Source: Amblyornis subalaris (taxonomy: Eukaryota > Chordata > Aves > Passeriformes > Ptilonorhynchidae). Taken from it: DNA of 64,000 bases. The notes beneath the pieces were generated by a model that saw only the letters and a list, made by a program, of their open reading frames with translations, was not told the origin of the DNA and ran no database searches. Positions 1 to 14,300 of this stretch are shown here, in pieces; the first letter of the stretch is position 1, and the number at the start of each line of letters is the position of its first letter. The position numbers were made by a program, and so were the translations under genes. The stretch covers positions 14,489,235 through 14,553,234 of the forward strand of contig JACAXG010000007.1 of NCBI GenBank assembly GCA_018881555.1. The letters run 5' to 3'.

Positions 1-3000
1 TAATAATTTTCTTCATTTTCAGAAGTCTGTCTTTATAAACAGGTAATTTTACAAGATGGAATAATGACTGGATAACTATAGCTCACTTGATGAAGTTTTG
101 TTTTTGTCAGTATCTTATTTACTCCATTTACTTATTCACCTTCTGGGTGAAAATCCCTTCGTATCATATAGGTTATGTTATTAGCTGGGATATATTGATC
201 AAATATTTAGTCTAATCCTAACTTGAAAATTCTGATGGCTGGATGCACCCAATGTTAGCCAGCAGGGTTCAGACTTCTAATTATCTTGCAAGTTGTGATT
301 TTGTGCAGTTTGTAGTACTACTGAGCATCAGATACTTCTATATCTAATGCAGGTTTCACCTAAAGTAACAGCTTTGGCTTGATACACTTTTACCCATCTG
401 TTCAGAATAGTTTTAGAGGGGTAGAGGTTTGNAGGGATTACTCTGATATTTTTCTGTTCCTGTAGCTTCCTTTTGTTTCTTCTGCATCTTTCTGTTGTGC
501 TTTTTTTCATCTCAAGGAAAAGGCCAAGCTCAAAACCTAACTCAAAGATTTCAANAGGGCTTCAAGGGGGATTTCAACAAATCCTAGCCATCTCATGACA
601 AATTTTAGTATTTCTGTGCATAGTCTAATATTCGAAATCNCTCTGCACAAAGGGAAGGATCACTCCTTTGCCAAGACCTCTTGCCAGGAATTGATGTTTT
701 CTCTGTAGATTTGTATGCTGTATGTCTAGTGAGGACAAAGAAGCATGGTAGCATAATTAAGATGCAGAAATTAACATCAGNAAGATTTAAGATTTGGGCC
801 CAAAGAGGCCTGAAAGTTAAAGAGAAAATGAACCAGGCCTTATTTTCAGGTTCAGAAAGGATAAAGTTTGTAGTACTTTACAAGTGAGATTGCATCGTGT
901 TTCTGCATCTGAATGTAGCTTCTATTATAAAGAAAATTNGTAATGATTAGACTGTTGTGGGCTGGATTCATTAAAGGGATTAGCTTGTCTTTGGGCATAT
1001 GTGTTTATGTAGCTACGAGTGTGATATGTGTGTATAAATCTATTCCCACACAGAAGACTTTGTTAGCTTTAGCTTGAGATTGCTTGACAACATAGCCCAC
1101 CAACACAACCTGGAAGGAGGGGGGGAAAGCAAAGCTGTTCTTTCCTATATTCCTCACTCTGTGTTGTATTCATTAATTATGTCTAATTACTCTCTCTCCN
1201 TGCCTAATGCAGAAACTCTGCATCTCTTTTCATTCCAGTTGAAAGGAAAGCAGTTCCAACTTTGAGCCAGTTTCCTGAATAAATGGTCATGATTTTTTTC
1301 TGGTGGTGGCTGAAGGTGTTGTCAATGACATGATATGTTCCCCCACGCATTATTTTTCATAGTTTGTAAACTTGCAGACTTTGTAACTTCGCCTACTTTT
1401 ATGTGAGACAGGACTGCAGATGGAATTTATCAAAGGAAACCATCTTGAGCTGNGGTGTTTTGAACATGTCAGTGTATCATGTTGGTCTTGTTTTGTTCTT
1501 AATTTGCCTGTATTTACATCAAATTTCACTCTGCTTTTAATACAGTCTGAGAGTATGTAATAATTATTTGTGATAATTATTGTGACATACGGATGGTGGG
1601 AGAGCTGAANTTGGTGGGTAGTGACAGTGCTCTACCAGGATAAATGCAGTGGGCAGTTCTGAATGTGGTAACACCTCAGGAATCATTCAGTCCAAATATA
1701 ACTCCCCTTCAGGGATTCTCCNTTCCTATTCTTCCATTTCTACTTGCTTTGCAGAACATCTCCTCCTAATCTGTGGTTTGCATTCTCAGAAGCTTTTCTT
1801 TGCCAGAAGAACATGGCCGTAGCCATCAATTGAAGGATTGTTCCCTAGTGGCTTATCTAATAAAACGCTTTTTTTTCTGGAAATGTCACATGTATATAAG
1901 GGGCAAAGATCATCTGGCATCTCTGCCAGACCCCCTCCATCATGCTACATTTACTGTCACAAGACATTTAGTTTCATAAGAGAGCAGCGGTGCCAAGTAT
2001 TCCTAACAAAAATCGAGTACCAGTCAAAACTGCTTTGACTGAAAAATATGCTACAGGATCATGAAAAGCTTGCAAATANGCCTCAGAAGTCAGCAAGTGC
2101 TATTGCTCCCATTCTGTCTGGAGAATGGGTGAGCTTTCCCTCAGGTTACCAGTGCTCTACTTCGTGTTACTCTTGTGCATTTGTCAGGAGTCCTGTGTAG
2201 TGGTTTCCTCTGCTATTGGAAATNAGCAAAAAGATGCTGCTATGGGCAAAGACTCCTTTCCTAAAACACAAGCAGGCTGTGAGGCTGCTACACCTCTAAC
2301 ACGTGGTTTTCTCTAATGAACGGAACAATTTCATTTAAGGATATTGGATTTTTATGGAATTACAGATTATGGCAANGTTGGCATCTTGATTTATCATTTT
2401 ATTTGTACCATGGTAAGGGAATTTATTATATCAATCAAATCTAGTCAGTTTGTTTATATATTCTGTGACACATTNGAGTACAAGTCCCCTGGCTGGGATA
2501 GGTAGGTGTGTCACTTCTGGGTCCTTTTTCTTACCTTCCTGTTTATATTCATGCTACATGTCAAGATGGAAGATGAATAATGTGTTCTTTAGTCTATCCA
2601 TACATTAGCTCCACCTAATTTCTCTTGCTTTTTCCAGGTCTCGAATTCCTTTCACCCCTTGATTAGTAACCATGGTGCTTGTAATGTGCTGCAATTATAG
2701 ATTGGAATGTACCAGCATAGAGTAATTTATGCAAAAGTAATTACTTAAATGACTCTTCATTATATTGCAATCAAATCCTGGATGCTCTGGTATAGATGTT
2801 ACATATCCCATCTCAGCATGCTACTTAAAGTCTTTTGAGTCAAATTCTGAAATGATGTAAAGCAGTGCAGTTCATCAATACAGCTTTAGTGCTTTGAGAA
2901 GGCCTGCACAGACTGGTACAGCTGTAAAAGAAAAGAATTTGAAGTTATAAACTAACACAGAAAGGTAGATTTGAGTGAGGCTAAAGCATTCTGAGAACAA

Positions 3001-6000
3001 TAGTCTCGACAGTCTAACAATGACAGTGATCAAATGCTTTCTTCTCTCAAATTCCTTTGAGATAATTTTCTGCGTTNTTACTTTGGCCACTGAGTTAGCC
3101 ACAAAGTGAAGCCTGTTTCAGTTTAAGCTGTGCTGGGATTTTTGTTGCTTGTGGGGAGAAGAGGGGTTGCTGGTTGAGTGAAGGCCTTAGCAGTGTGGTA
3201 GTCCCAGCTTATCTTCCCCTTCTGTTTAGCCTTTACAATAGCTAAATTGCCTTTGACTGTTCTCTTAGCAATTTTAGACAAATCTGCCCGTAGCTCATTT
3301 GAANGGCTGCATTGCAATATGTGTAACTGAGGCCTCAGAATGCACTAATGAAATTAGCATGTCTGCATCATGTTGCAGGGTAGTGCTGAGCATTTTATAG
3401 AGATATAGTGGCTTTCATTCGAGGTATTGTAATTGATTCCTCTCTGAGTAATGTGGAAACTCAACCTCATTTCCTCTGTAATTCGGGGTGAAATCTAAAA
3501 ATGCCCNAAACTTCTGGAAAAGCACAGAAAGGTTATTATCCACCGTGAAGTCCTTGTGCAAGCACTATTTCTGTATTTCAGGCAATGCAGCCGTGTTTGC
3601 TATGGTTTGAGTGAGTGCAAGGAAAACCCTTTTTGCTGATTCCAGTTTTCATTATATGGAGATTTGCATAGAACACATTTAGCTCAATCAAGTCTTATGA
3701 AGAGTAATTCCAGGAAAGTCTAAAAAATCTCTCAGCTATGGTACTTAACATGGTCAGCAGGAAATGCCAGTGAGAATCCATCCATCTTTCTGGTTCAACT
3801 GCTTTGTCATTAAGTAAACAGCATGGCCTCTGTGTTTCACAAAAGTATTTCTTCCAGCAAGAAGCTGTTTCCCACTTTGTATGAAACAATTCAGTGCTAA
3901 ANGTCTTGATTTTCTTACAATTCCACCTCCTGCCCTTCTGTCTATCTATTATGAGACAATGGTGAACTGATCTCAATTTGTGTGTGAAGAGATGATGCCA
4001 CACATGAAATATTTTGATGTATACCCTTGGTTAAGTTTGTTTGTGTTAAAACTTGAACAAAACTTGGGCAGCAAATTTAATGCTGACCAAAGAGACAGTA
4101 CAGGTGCACTGTTGCTACAGATGGGATACTGATCCCAGACTTATTTCCTTGCAAAAGTATAGTTTTATATGAAGAACAGACATTTGCTATAATTTTGCTA
4201 TTATAAGTAGCTTTATTATTTATTATCGGGTCTTTGTTTCAGTTTGGATGCAGAGATCTGAAAGGTAGGTTATCCAGAACTGGTGAATGTAGTGACTATC
4301 ATGAACTGTAAAAGTCACAGATTTTAAATCCTCAAGAAGAAAGGAGAGGATGTCCATGATACTGACATACATGACATTTTGAAGTGTGTTTCCCTTTTTT
4401 ACAATACACAGTCTTNCAATTTCAGACTCTACATGTTTTTTTAGATAATAGATCATCCATTTTTCCCTAGTTCTGGGNACATATAGCCGATTTTACAACA
4501 TTTGGAAAGACAGTGCATATTTGAGACAAAGATGTCCATTTCTCCTGCAGATTTTTTTTCAATTTGAAGAATATGTCTAGCTAGTAAGTGAATGTATGAT
4601 TACCCTGTGTGGAACAACATGATCATTTTTTAGCCTGCCAAGGGAGCAGAAACCAGTGAATGAGCACAGATTTTGGTAGTCTCTAGCCAGAAGTACCTGG
4701 CAGGTTGGTGGATGCAGTTAAGGCTGCACCTCTGGCTTTGCTGCTGTCTTTGTGGCAGGAAAACGAAAGCTAATATGGGGTTGTCTTCCTGGGTAAAATC
4801 CTATCTACGTGTAGTACATCAATCACTTAGACTGTCATGCACTGAAAGGCATTAAAAACCTCACCCTACAACAGATGTATGTTCCCATACAATTGTATTT
4901 AGTGGGAAGTGATGACTCAGGAAAGGAGAGCACAATGATACAGTTGTTGCTTTCAGCCTTTTTTTTCTTAAATACANGTCATCAAGGCCAGCATGTCCCT
5001 TTCATCTTTATTTTCTCTTTTATTTTGTTTTCTTTTCTTCATTACCGATTTTGCTAAAAGAAACAAATTCATTTTCAAAAATCAAAAACAACATGGAAAG
5101 ATGGTATATTATTTAAGTTATTTTGAAACCTGAAACTGAATTAGAACTAGGTAATAGATGAATATTAGAACTTTGAAATGTTTACCTGTGGTCAAACATG
5201 TGGATATTGAAAAAGTATATNTGCAACTTTAATTGGGTCCTGGCTGAGCCCAGTGATAGAGGGGAGGNATGGAGGCAGAAAACAGTGTGATTCTGTTAAA
5301 CATGATATTAAAATATAGCAACTTCATGGTCTTCAGTTTGGATTTGGGCCCTCTGCTTTTTCGATGGTCCAACACTTCATTTTTCTGGAATGTTCCAGTC
5401 TAATAAATAGTTCAGCTTTCTGTAAATTATTCATTAAATTAGTGACGGAATTTAACATAGTCATATTTCTATTCCTTTATGTCTCTTTCCAAATACTCAA
5501 GGGGTGGATGCATTGGTGTTTTCGAACTGCTGTGTCACCAATAGTCCTGTTTACTTGATGGGCGTGATGAATGTATGTAAGTCTGCAAAAATAACAGAGA
5601 TATATTTAGAACCAGTAACTTTGTGTTGCTGGCAAAATACACGAGTAAAAAGACCTGTCTTATGGAGAAAACCTGAGTTGAAGATTTGTTTGTGAAGTTG
5701 GTCATTTTGGGGTTTTGTCTCTGGTTTAAAATTTTTCTGTTTCTGGACTCTTGGATTTCAATCTTGGTGAGGAACAAACCATTTCTTCCTGGGTGAGTAT
5801 ACAATTGCATCTTGTACTGAAGCCTTCAGGAGCTGATTTTATTTACTCATGGAAAATGTTTGTCACTAATCTACTTGAGATCACCCTTGGCTAACAAANA
5901 GGGAGATAGTGGACATTTCATTAGGTAAAGAATCTGTGTGGAGGATTTGAACAAAAACAACAGCATAAGCTCCTCTGTGCTGTATTGTGTCAGTGGTTGC

Positions 6001-7314
6001 TTTCAGAGGTCACCATATTGAATTTGAAAGAGCAATGAATATCAATTCTTTTTCAGAGGTGAAACAGGGGGGAAAGAAAATCTTTCATGTTATTATGGGC
6101 TGTCATCAGTTAGAGACACCTTTGTGCTAAGAAATGCATATATCAGTGATATGATTTGGCTACTTTCAGCGTTGGTGAGAAAGATTATCTATAACTAATT
6201 AAAACTGCATGATTTAATTAAGNAAAATTTCATCCAGTTTTGACAACCGGAAAAACAAAGTTCTCCCAAATTACTGTTTTTGTGTTTCTTTATTTTAATT
6301 CACAAACTGGCAAATTGACTACAGGAAATGTTTGCATCGATGTGAGGAACCGATTAAATACTACCAGTAATCTCGCATTAAATAAAATACATTTGATAAA
6401 CTGCCAAATTGTAACAGGCAAAGATTTACATGGGTCCATTGATTTTGANAGAGAAAGCACCTAAATTACTTTTTGGATTTGTACCTAAAGTTCTTTGCTT
6501 TGAAAACTCTTCAGAATTAACAACATTTATTTTTATTTCTTACTTATTAAATACCTTGTGTTGAAGTACTGAGGTCTTGAAATGGTCTCCTGAGATCAAG
6601 TTTTGTTTTGTATTCCNTAAGTACTAAATTAATCTTGAAGCGTTCAGATTTGGGGTATTATCACAGTGATATGTACTTGTCCCAGAGGCCTCACAGTTGT
6701 TGTGTTATAATGATCAACTTTAGGTGTCTTTCGTAATCTTTGTTTTCTGCAGATGCAGCGTCTGCTTAGCCTTCTCCTGTAGCAACGTGAAATCTACAGA
6801 GACAGCAAAAACGGGAAAATATTTGAATGTATTTATTAACACTGACACTAATAATGTGGTTCGCCAAGCTGTTCTCTGTAGTCCTCAGCTTCACCAGGAT
6901 TACTAAGATCCACCTTTTTTCCTGCTTTGGAATGCATGAGAAATGCACAAAGCCCCTGGGGATTTGGAGTTACTCCAGGGATACAATTTATTTCTTGAAA
7001 CTGTGATTCTGGTTATTTCACTTCTAAATGCTTCATTCCATGACTCCAGAAAGTAGTACTCTAANTTGCTCCGTGAAGCTGTGCATCCTTATCTTCCAAA
7101 GTATCAGGAAAAGAGCTGATATTTCAGAGCTGTTCTGTTCTTAAGCAGTACCATGCTGCAAAAAAACCTCTTCCAGCAGAAGTCTCAGAGCATAATATTT
7201 TCTCTTTTGCTGATAAACACACTTTCTGGGGCTGGGACCAAGATAGGCAGAATGTGGCAAGGCTGTTAGTAGCTCTAGGAGAGCCAAGTAACAGTTGTCT
7301 TGACATAAGAAGTA
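1..7314. other. Non-coding AT-rich DNA, no gene or repeat recognised
   Basis: I read this stretch on both strands and saw no protein family, RNA gene or recognisable interspersed repeat. Open frames are short (up to about 100 codons) and fall in unrelated frames on both strands. It contains many isolated single N bases, for example at 432, 555, 640 and 781, which are ambiguous bases rather than scaffold gaps. A strong-looking donor (CTGG/GTGAGTAT) lies near 5791, but no acceptor and open exon could be paired with it. An old, highly diverged repeat could be missed by eye. Confidence 0.6.
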
Positions 7315-7760
7315 AGCTATTGAAGGGAGGGTAAAAAGGCTGGGGCTCTTTGCTTTGGAAAAGAAAATGCTATGCTGAGGATATGACTCAAATGAACAAA
7401 ATCATGAAGGGCAGGGCTGCACATGACAAAACTATGAGAAACCCATTTGCAATGTAGAAGAGCAAGTATTTTTTTCTTTTTTTTTGCTGTAGCAGTGATA
7501 TTGAACTATTGGAATTTGTTTCCAGAGCAGGGAATGCAGACAGACAAGAGTGGGAAGTTCACAGAGTATTAGGGAAACATGTGGNCAACAGGTTCATAGT
7601 AGACATCANAGGGAAGGGGTAGGGAATTCTCTTCTGTCCAATATTCCTGGGTGAGTGACTGGAGTTGCCTGGGAAGTGGGAATGGATGGACTGCAGATAT
7701 CAGCTGCTACGCACCTTTCCCTACTGCCACTGTCAGAAAACCAGGGTGGATTGGCACACG
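7315..7760 (+). mobile_element. Ancient CR1 LINE fragment (3' ORF2 and 3' UTR), degraded
   Basis: This looks like an old amniote-type CR1 copy in plus orientation. The stretch from 7330, with TAAAAAGGCTGGGGCTCTTT followed by CTTTGGAAAAGAAAATGC, matches the CR1 ORF2 'RLGLFSLEKRR' region. AAAATCATGAAGGG near 7400 matches the following 'YKIMNG' part. Further on, AGCAAGTATTTTTTTCTTT and GGAATTTGTTTCCAGAGCAGGG near 7460-7535 match the 'KYFFT...WNSLPE' part. GGGAATGGATGGA near 7680 and GCCACTGTCAGAAAACCAGG near 7725 match the 3' UTR of the CR1 group abundant in turtles and crocodilians. Many indels and stops are present, so it is non-functional. Boundaries are approximate. The match is from memory of the family consensus, not an alignment. 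Confidence 0.7.
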
Positions 7761-10700
7761 CAGTTACATGTGGGGTAGAGCAATCCTTAATCAAAAGAAC
7801 ACAGCCAGTAGAGTATATCTTACAGTCTTNAGTAAATCTGAGTTTTAAAAAGTATTCACAAAGTGTAGCAGGAGTTGTTGAATTTGAAACACATTTCGTT
7901 TGTGCTGCTTCCCTGCCTCATGGATTTCTTTTGCCTTTATCACTTTTAGCATGTGTTCGTTTATTGTATTTATGGCAAGAGCAGAATCTCCAGAGGGCTT
8001 CATTCATTCTCTCACTTTCCCCCCATGGTTCCCTTGAGTATGTTTACCCAGTTTAATCCTGTGACATATATACTGCAGATATACGCNTTTGAATCCTGGA
8101 CAGTTCTGAATCACTCCATAATTTTGTGGTAAAAATCCATGTACTGTTACTACAGACAAACTGTACACTCAAGAAGAGCTGGTTGCTGCTGCCCCAACTG
8201 CAGAGCACTCTAACAGGCTGTATCTTGTCCATCTTGCTGTGAAATGCACCTGGATCATAGCTTTTGAGGAAAACCAAACCACATCCATTTAACAATGCCT
8301 TTCCTTGTTATTGCTGTTACTGGCTTCCAATGTGAAATGTAGTCTGCAGTTATAAGTGCAAGTGGATGTTAGCTATAGTTCTCTGGTGGTGTGATTTTGG
8401 AAATAAAACTAACAAAAGCTACTCTACTCCTACACTCTACTTTAATCATCACATCCTGGGAGCACAGTGCAATTAGTGGGTTCTGGGTAGCTGAAANTCT
8501 CTGTGCAGTTTTTCTTCAAATCTGCGGAAAAGTTCAAATGAACCAACCTTTGTAGATAAGTAGCGAGATGAAAAATCTGGATTCTTTGTAGGTGCTTTGA
8601 GATTTGGGGAATTGCGACTGAAGAAGCATTATGCATTTTGGTTCGCATTGACCAGCGCTTGCAGAGTATTGATTATCTGTCATATGTATATCCAAATTCT
8701 TTGTTGGTAAAGGGAGAAGAACTTTAGGATGAAAGGATTAAAAAATATCCTGCTACAAAATGAATTGTGACACACTCATAAAGAAGATAAAATCAATTCA
8801 ACACCTTTTGGTAATTCTGAAATCTAGAGACAAATTCCACATATAGGAGGATGACAAAGAATTAGCAAACTGCTAAAAAGCTAAATTAAAGGAAGGTTCC
8901 TTGAACCTTTAAGAAACACAATGTAGATCGTAAAATACATGACCTTACAAATTATCTAGTGGATATATGACCAGTTTACAGCTTTGCATTGGATAGCCAA
9001 GACTGCTTTTGTTTATATAAGTCGGTGCTGCGCTTCTTCCTCCTGTCTCTGTACATTTGTCAAGAGGGCATAGAGAGAAGGATTGTTAAGCACTTGCTAA
9101 CTGAAGTTTCCTGATTCAGAACTAATGTAAGTGAGAAGCAGGTTCTGTAGTATGTCCTTTGTGGCAGTGGGTGAATATTTGTGTGTAAATTTCCAGGATG
9201 CTATCATAGGCAGCCGTCCTCGAGTGCTAAATGTCTTCCTTCAAAGAGCATACAGGGATAGGACTGTGCTGTGCATACTGCAGGCACACCCAAAGATTGT
9301 GCCAGGAACCTGAAAATATCCCCAAGTTCATAAGTGAGCATGGTACTGGTATTCCTCTGTCCACTCTAACCAGGATANTTCATGCATGCTGATAAGCTGT
9401 GTAAAAAGCAGTTATGCTTGTGGCAAAGACAAAGATTAATATGTATCTGATACTTTCTCCACATGNGATATTGCTTAATGAGCAGGTCTACAAATTTCTG
9501 TCTGTCAGCTCTAATGCTCTCACCGCTGAAATGAAATAGTCTCCCCATTGATTCTATATTTTTGCCTCTTTGTTCCCCAAATCTCTCTTTANTGAATATA
9601 GAGATTGCATGCTGTTAGTATAACATCGTGATGTAACTACAACTTACAGAGTTTTTCTGGGGATAAGCAGTGTTGACTTGGTGTAGGAATTTTGTGAAGC
9701 ACCTAATCCAGTTCATCCCCAAGCCTCTCTAGAGAGATTAAAATATCCCATTACCTTTACATGCTCCCTTTCATTAGGATTAGAATCGTGTTCCTCCAAT
9801 GGGAAAGAATGGTGTCATGTTGTTCCTGTTGACATGAGCAACAANGTGATACCCAAATAAAGCAAGCAGCAAGTACTCAGTTATCTGTAAATGAGCTCCA
9901 TATAGAAGTTTCTTTCTAAGCAAATGAAATCCTACTTAAAATGTGTTTCGAGGAAATTAAGATAAGATCTAATCCAGAGTGCACTAAAATTACCGGAGAG
10001 TTTGTGCTTACTGCAGTCCTCTGTGAGAATGAATACCTTCAGAGAAACTATGCTCTGTTTATAAATATTTTCATAAGAAATGTATAGTAGCATTTTCTCT
10101 GAATTATTCACTTTTGCCCCAGACTGAGAGGTTCCTATGAAACTCTGCATAAAACATATTAGTAGATGCTAAAGGCAGATTTGAGTGATAGATTTATGGA
10201 AAGGTTTTTGAATTCACAAATCTTCTTGTAGAGATCAATTCTTGCATACCTTCACTGACAAGCCAGAAAGCTTTGACAATAGTCAGAACTTACTAAGGGC
10301 ATAATTGCTGATGAATGGCAAGACATTTCACTTACAAGTCAAAGTATGCTTCATACATCAGCCGAATATTTTAACTGTNGTGTAGAATTTAATACAGAAT
10401 TAAATGCCTCCTCTCAGGATCTAGAGAGTCATAAAAAGAGTCTGTAGAAAGTTTATCACAATTTAACTATTCGGTTCTTGTATCTGCAAAACCTCTATTG
10501 CCTCTCCGCAGGGCCTTGCTGTTATATTATAGGACTGTTTCAAATGGTATTTATGTTATTCATCAGCTAAATTTCATGTCTGTTACTATATTACAAAATG
10601 GACTGCTATAAAAAAGTGAAATCAAGCTACACTAATAGGAAAATTTCAAGTGCTTCAAAACGTGGGGTTTCGTTGTTTCTTCTAATAGGCAAATGTCAGT

Positions 10701-11340
10701 AAATTTTGGCTGAATTTCTTGGCAACATCACTGATTTTTAGAAACAATTGTGTTTACCTCACATGTAATTGACTTTGGAGAATGATATTATGAAAAGATA
10801 GTGGCACTGGCAAAACCAACTTCCAATGATGCTGATAACTCAGAATTTGTGCTGTATCCTTAACTCCAGTAGGTCTCTAACCCATTAAAATAATCCAGTA
10901 CTCCTTTTTACTGGTGTACAAAGCAGTACTGGTTTGTTCTAATGCATTAGAAACATTAAAGTTNACAGGTCAAGGAACCTGAGACCCAAAAGCAATAATA
11001 CATACTCTACAATAGGAAAAGGGAGAAAAACNTAGACTTTAATTCAAGACAATTATTTGTAGGTAATCCAGTCTGCACCGAATACTACACAGAAGCACGA
11101 AAAAGAGACAAGTCTTGATATAGAGTTTTAAGCAGACAAATTCTGCTTACATTTAATTTTAAATTATTTCGCCACAAATTGAAGAAAGAATAAAATTGCA
11201 TTTGGAGTAATTTGTACCCTTCCAGTGACCTTATAATGAGAAGGACATGGCTGAGATTAGGTTGCAATGGAGACCTCTAATTTTCAGTCTGCAAGATATG
11301 AAANATTACCAGATTTGATCTGTGGAGCTCTAAGGGGTCT
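7761..11340. other. Non-coding DNA, nothing recognised
   Basis: No gene, RNA or interspersed repeat could be supported. The longest open frame running in from the preceding element (7655-8056, plus) contains an N and starts inside CR1 sequence, so it is a by-product. A GTAAGTG donor-like site at 9127 has an upstream pyrimidine-rich acceptor, but every frame between them carries a stop. Confidence 0.55.
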
Positions 11341-11395
11341 AGAATGAGAAGGTTATCATCAAGGTGTATAAGAACCTGGGAGAGAGGGAACAGGA
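11341..11395 (+). mobile_element. Possible short CR1 relic
   Basis: The segment reads TATCATCAAGGTGTATAAG followed by AACCTGGGAGAGAGGGAAC. It resembles the CR1 ORF2 region encoding 'DLINVYKYLKGG', which lies between the LEKRR motif and the C-terminal domain. Only about 50 bases match and both flanks are unrecognisable, so this may be chance similarity. If real, it is a small, old fragment in plus orientation. Confidence 0.3.
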
Positions 11396-14300
11396 TTGAT
11401 GTTAATATACTATTATTAGAGATAAGTAATTAAATCAACAATAAATCTAAGAATTTGGCAAGTGAGAATAAATTATTTCTTAAGAAAGAGAATAATTTTC
11501 GCTATGCAGTGAGTAGGTGAAAAACAGGCACAGTGTTCTGAGTCAGCATTGAGCAAATTGATCCAGAAGGGAGCTGAGCTGAGATTTTGAAAATATTAAT
11601 TTATGGTCGAATTTGGGTTTGTACAGCTGTATTTGTTACTTTTCAAGGTTTCTTAAAACTAAACCTCTCCAACTATCCCCCTTTGCACAACTGACAGGAG
11701 CGGCAACTTGTCTTTACTCTTACTTGGGGATGAAGGGCCTGTACCCACTTACCTAAACACCTTTTCTTTCCCAGCTGAGACAACACTGATTTTTGCCTTT
11801 TCAGAAGTGGTGATGGAGTGCCTGCATGCTTGAGTGGGTTGCCGTGGCCATTAGTACATTTGCAGTACCCTGCTATGTCTGTTGAAGACATATTTCTGTC
11901 AGTGGAAAACAGTGGATCAAAACACTTCCAGAAAAATTATTTTCTTTTATTGGTAAATCGGTGAAGAAGGGATTGACTCTGCTATGTCTTCGTGAAGATC
12001 AGAGTTCCACAAACAGCACCCACTCACAGAGTATTCAACATTACCTTGTGCCATTTCCAACTGATAAAAAAACATAGATGTATAAAGGCAGTGAATTCTC
12101 TAGGTGCTGTTAGCAGGTAATAAAAGTGGCAGTAATGATGTTACTGGAGGTGTTGCTTTGTCAAAAGGAGNGGTTCTCTCAAAAGGAGTTGCAGTAGACT
12201 GTTCTGCAGATCCTGTGGGTGATTCATCTCTAATTTGGTTGGCAAAGTAGTGATTGACATGGGAGACAATGCATCAAGGACTCACCTGCTCTCCTAGACA
12301 ACTACAGAGAGATAATAATGAAATGTCATTGGCTTAGGCATCATTATACTTATCTGTGAGATCCCTTTCAGCTTTTATCAATTTTATGGCAGCTGCAGGC
12401 CTTTTTCTGCTTTTTGTCAGGCCTCATTCATTTGTGTTATTTTTTTTCCATTGGAGAGCTGTGTAATTTTTCCCAAAGCAGAGCTATGTGTCTTCTAGCA
12501 CTAATAAAATTCTTGTCTCTTTTCATTGCAACTTGCCTCCAGAGCAGGGCCTTCTGGCATGCTCTGCAGCAGAGGAGATAAAATAATCAATAAGCCTGAA
12601 TCTGAAAATGAAATGNAACATTTGTTTTGTTACTGAGCTCTGCATGGCCTAAAACAGATGGCTTAGTGATGTGGCTTTTAGTGTGCTCATAAGGATTTTT
12701 GAGGTGTGTGTGATTTTTATTTTGAAAGTATGAATTGAATGAATGGCTACTAGCACAATGACCTGACATCTATTACCCTCCTTCACAGATCAAGAACTAT
12801 AAGTGAGGTACAATTAGAGCAATGCTTAATAGAACTCTTGAAATTAAATGGAACTGTAGTATACGGAGTGGATAAAGTGCTCTCATTATTTTTTNTTGAA
12901 TAATATATTAGTCTGTCTTTGTCATTGCTTGTTTGGCTGGTTGCATGGTCTGTGCTTCTCAGCTAATATGGTGGCAGATAATAAATGTACNTGCATCAAT
13001 ATGGTTAGTAAACGTTATTTATCTGAGGGTGGCAGGTGTGAAGCAAAACGTGAGTTTTATGTGTATTTATCCTTTCTATATTCCTCTAATTATTTTTTTC
13101 TTGCCAGAATATTGGAATTCAGTTTCTGTCAGATATGGTGTGGTAGTTTAAAAATAAGATGAAAGAGCAGCTTCAAACTGCTGCATAACCAAAGAGATGG
13201 TGTTTGACTACATAAAGAAATATCTCTTATCTGCCATGAGATTTGCTCCATTATTCCTCTGCATTTAGGGAGAGCAACACTGTTGTGGCAGTCTTCCAGA
13301 TAATGTCTGTTTTAATGTGGATAAGAGGGATAGCAGAACACTTTAGTGTGTACTGTTTGTTATTCTGAACTGGTAAGAAATGGTGCCCAGGAAGAGCATC
13401 CCTTCCTAGATCCATGTATAACTGCAGTCGGGTCTGGATGCCTCTTGCTCAGGTGTAGGGTAGTGCTTTGCTGTGATGCTGTTACACCAACAAGTGGCCA
13501 CTCCCCCTCATTAGGACACTGACAGACAGAGACAGAAATGTAGTAACTGATCCCGTGGCCAAGCAGGTCTGGAGTTCTTCTATTGCCTGAGAGTTGCCTC
13601 AAAAAGTCTCACAATATCCCCCATACACCTCAGGAAACAGTAATAGCTTATAGTACATAAAAAACCCANACCTGCTTTGAAGTCAATGTGCTCTTCTCAC
13701 AGACAGTTTTACGGCCACACGGGGAAAAAATTGTTTCAGCAATGTTTAAAATTATTACTGTACAGAAGATACGAAGCAGTCCAGTCAGCTGGTGAAAACG
13801 TGTTGCATTAATTAATTCATAACAAAATTATTGTTCAAGATTTTGGTAAACTGACAGAAGCAGAGCAACTTTTCAGTTTGACATCTACTTATGGTTACTA
13901 TAGCTTCATTTTTGTTGAATGTAAGTGAAAGAGTTGGTGAAGAAAACTTCATAAAACCTACAGTCTTCTGAAGATTACAGATGTTTCATAAAGCCAAGGG
14001 TCAACTGCTCAGTCAGTTACCTCCAGGAAGCTATGGAAGTGTTCCAGTTCCATCCATTGCCAAGGGTTAAGCTTCCTCAAGAGGAAAAAGATGTTCTAAT
14101 TGCAAGCCATGTGAGATAATGAGGACGCAGGTATTTGGCCAGAAACCAAAAGTGCTACAGATAAGGGGTGGGCATTCCTTCTAGAAGTACAGAAAAGAGG
14201 CAAAAAAGCACGTTGTAATGGTTGAATACTCACCTTCTACAAATCCAGCACCCTCAAGAACAGTGAGTCAGATCGTGTCAGGACTTGGAGGAAGAAGAGA

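Noticed and set aside
7655..8056. 133-codon plus frame, the longest in the window
   Set aside because: It begins inside the ancient CR1 fragment, contains an N, and shows no protein-family similarity.
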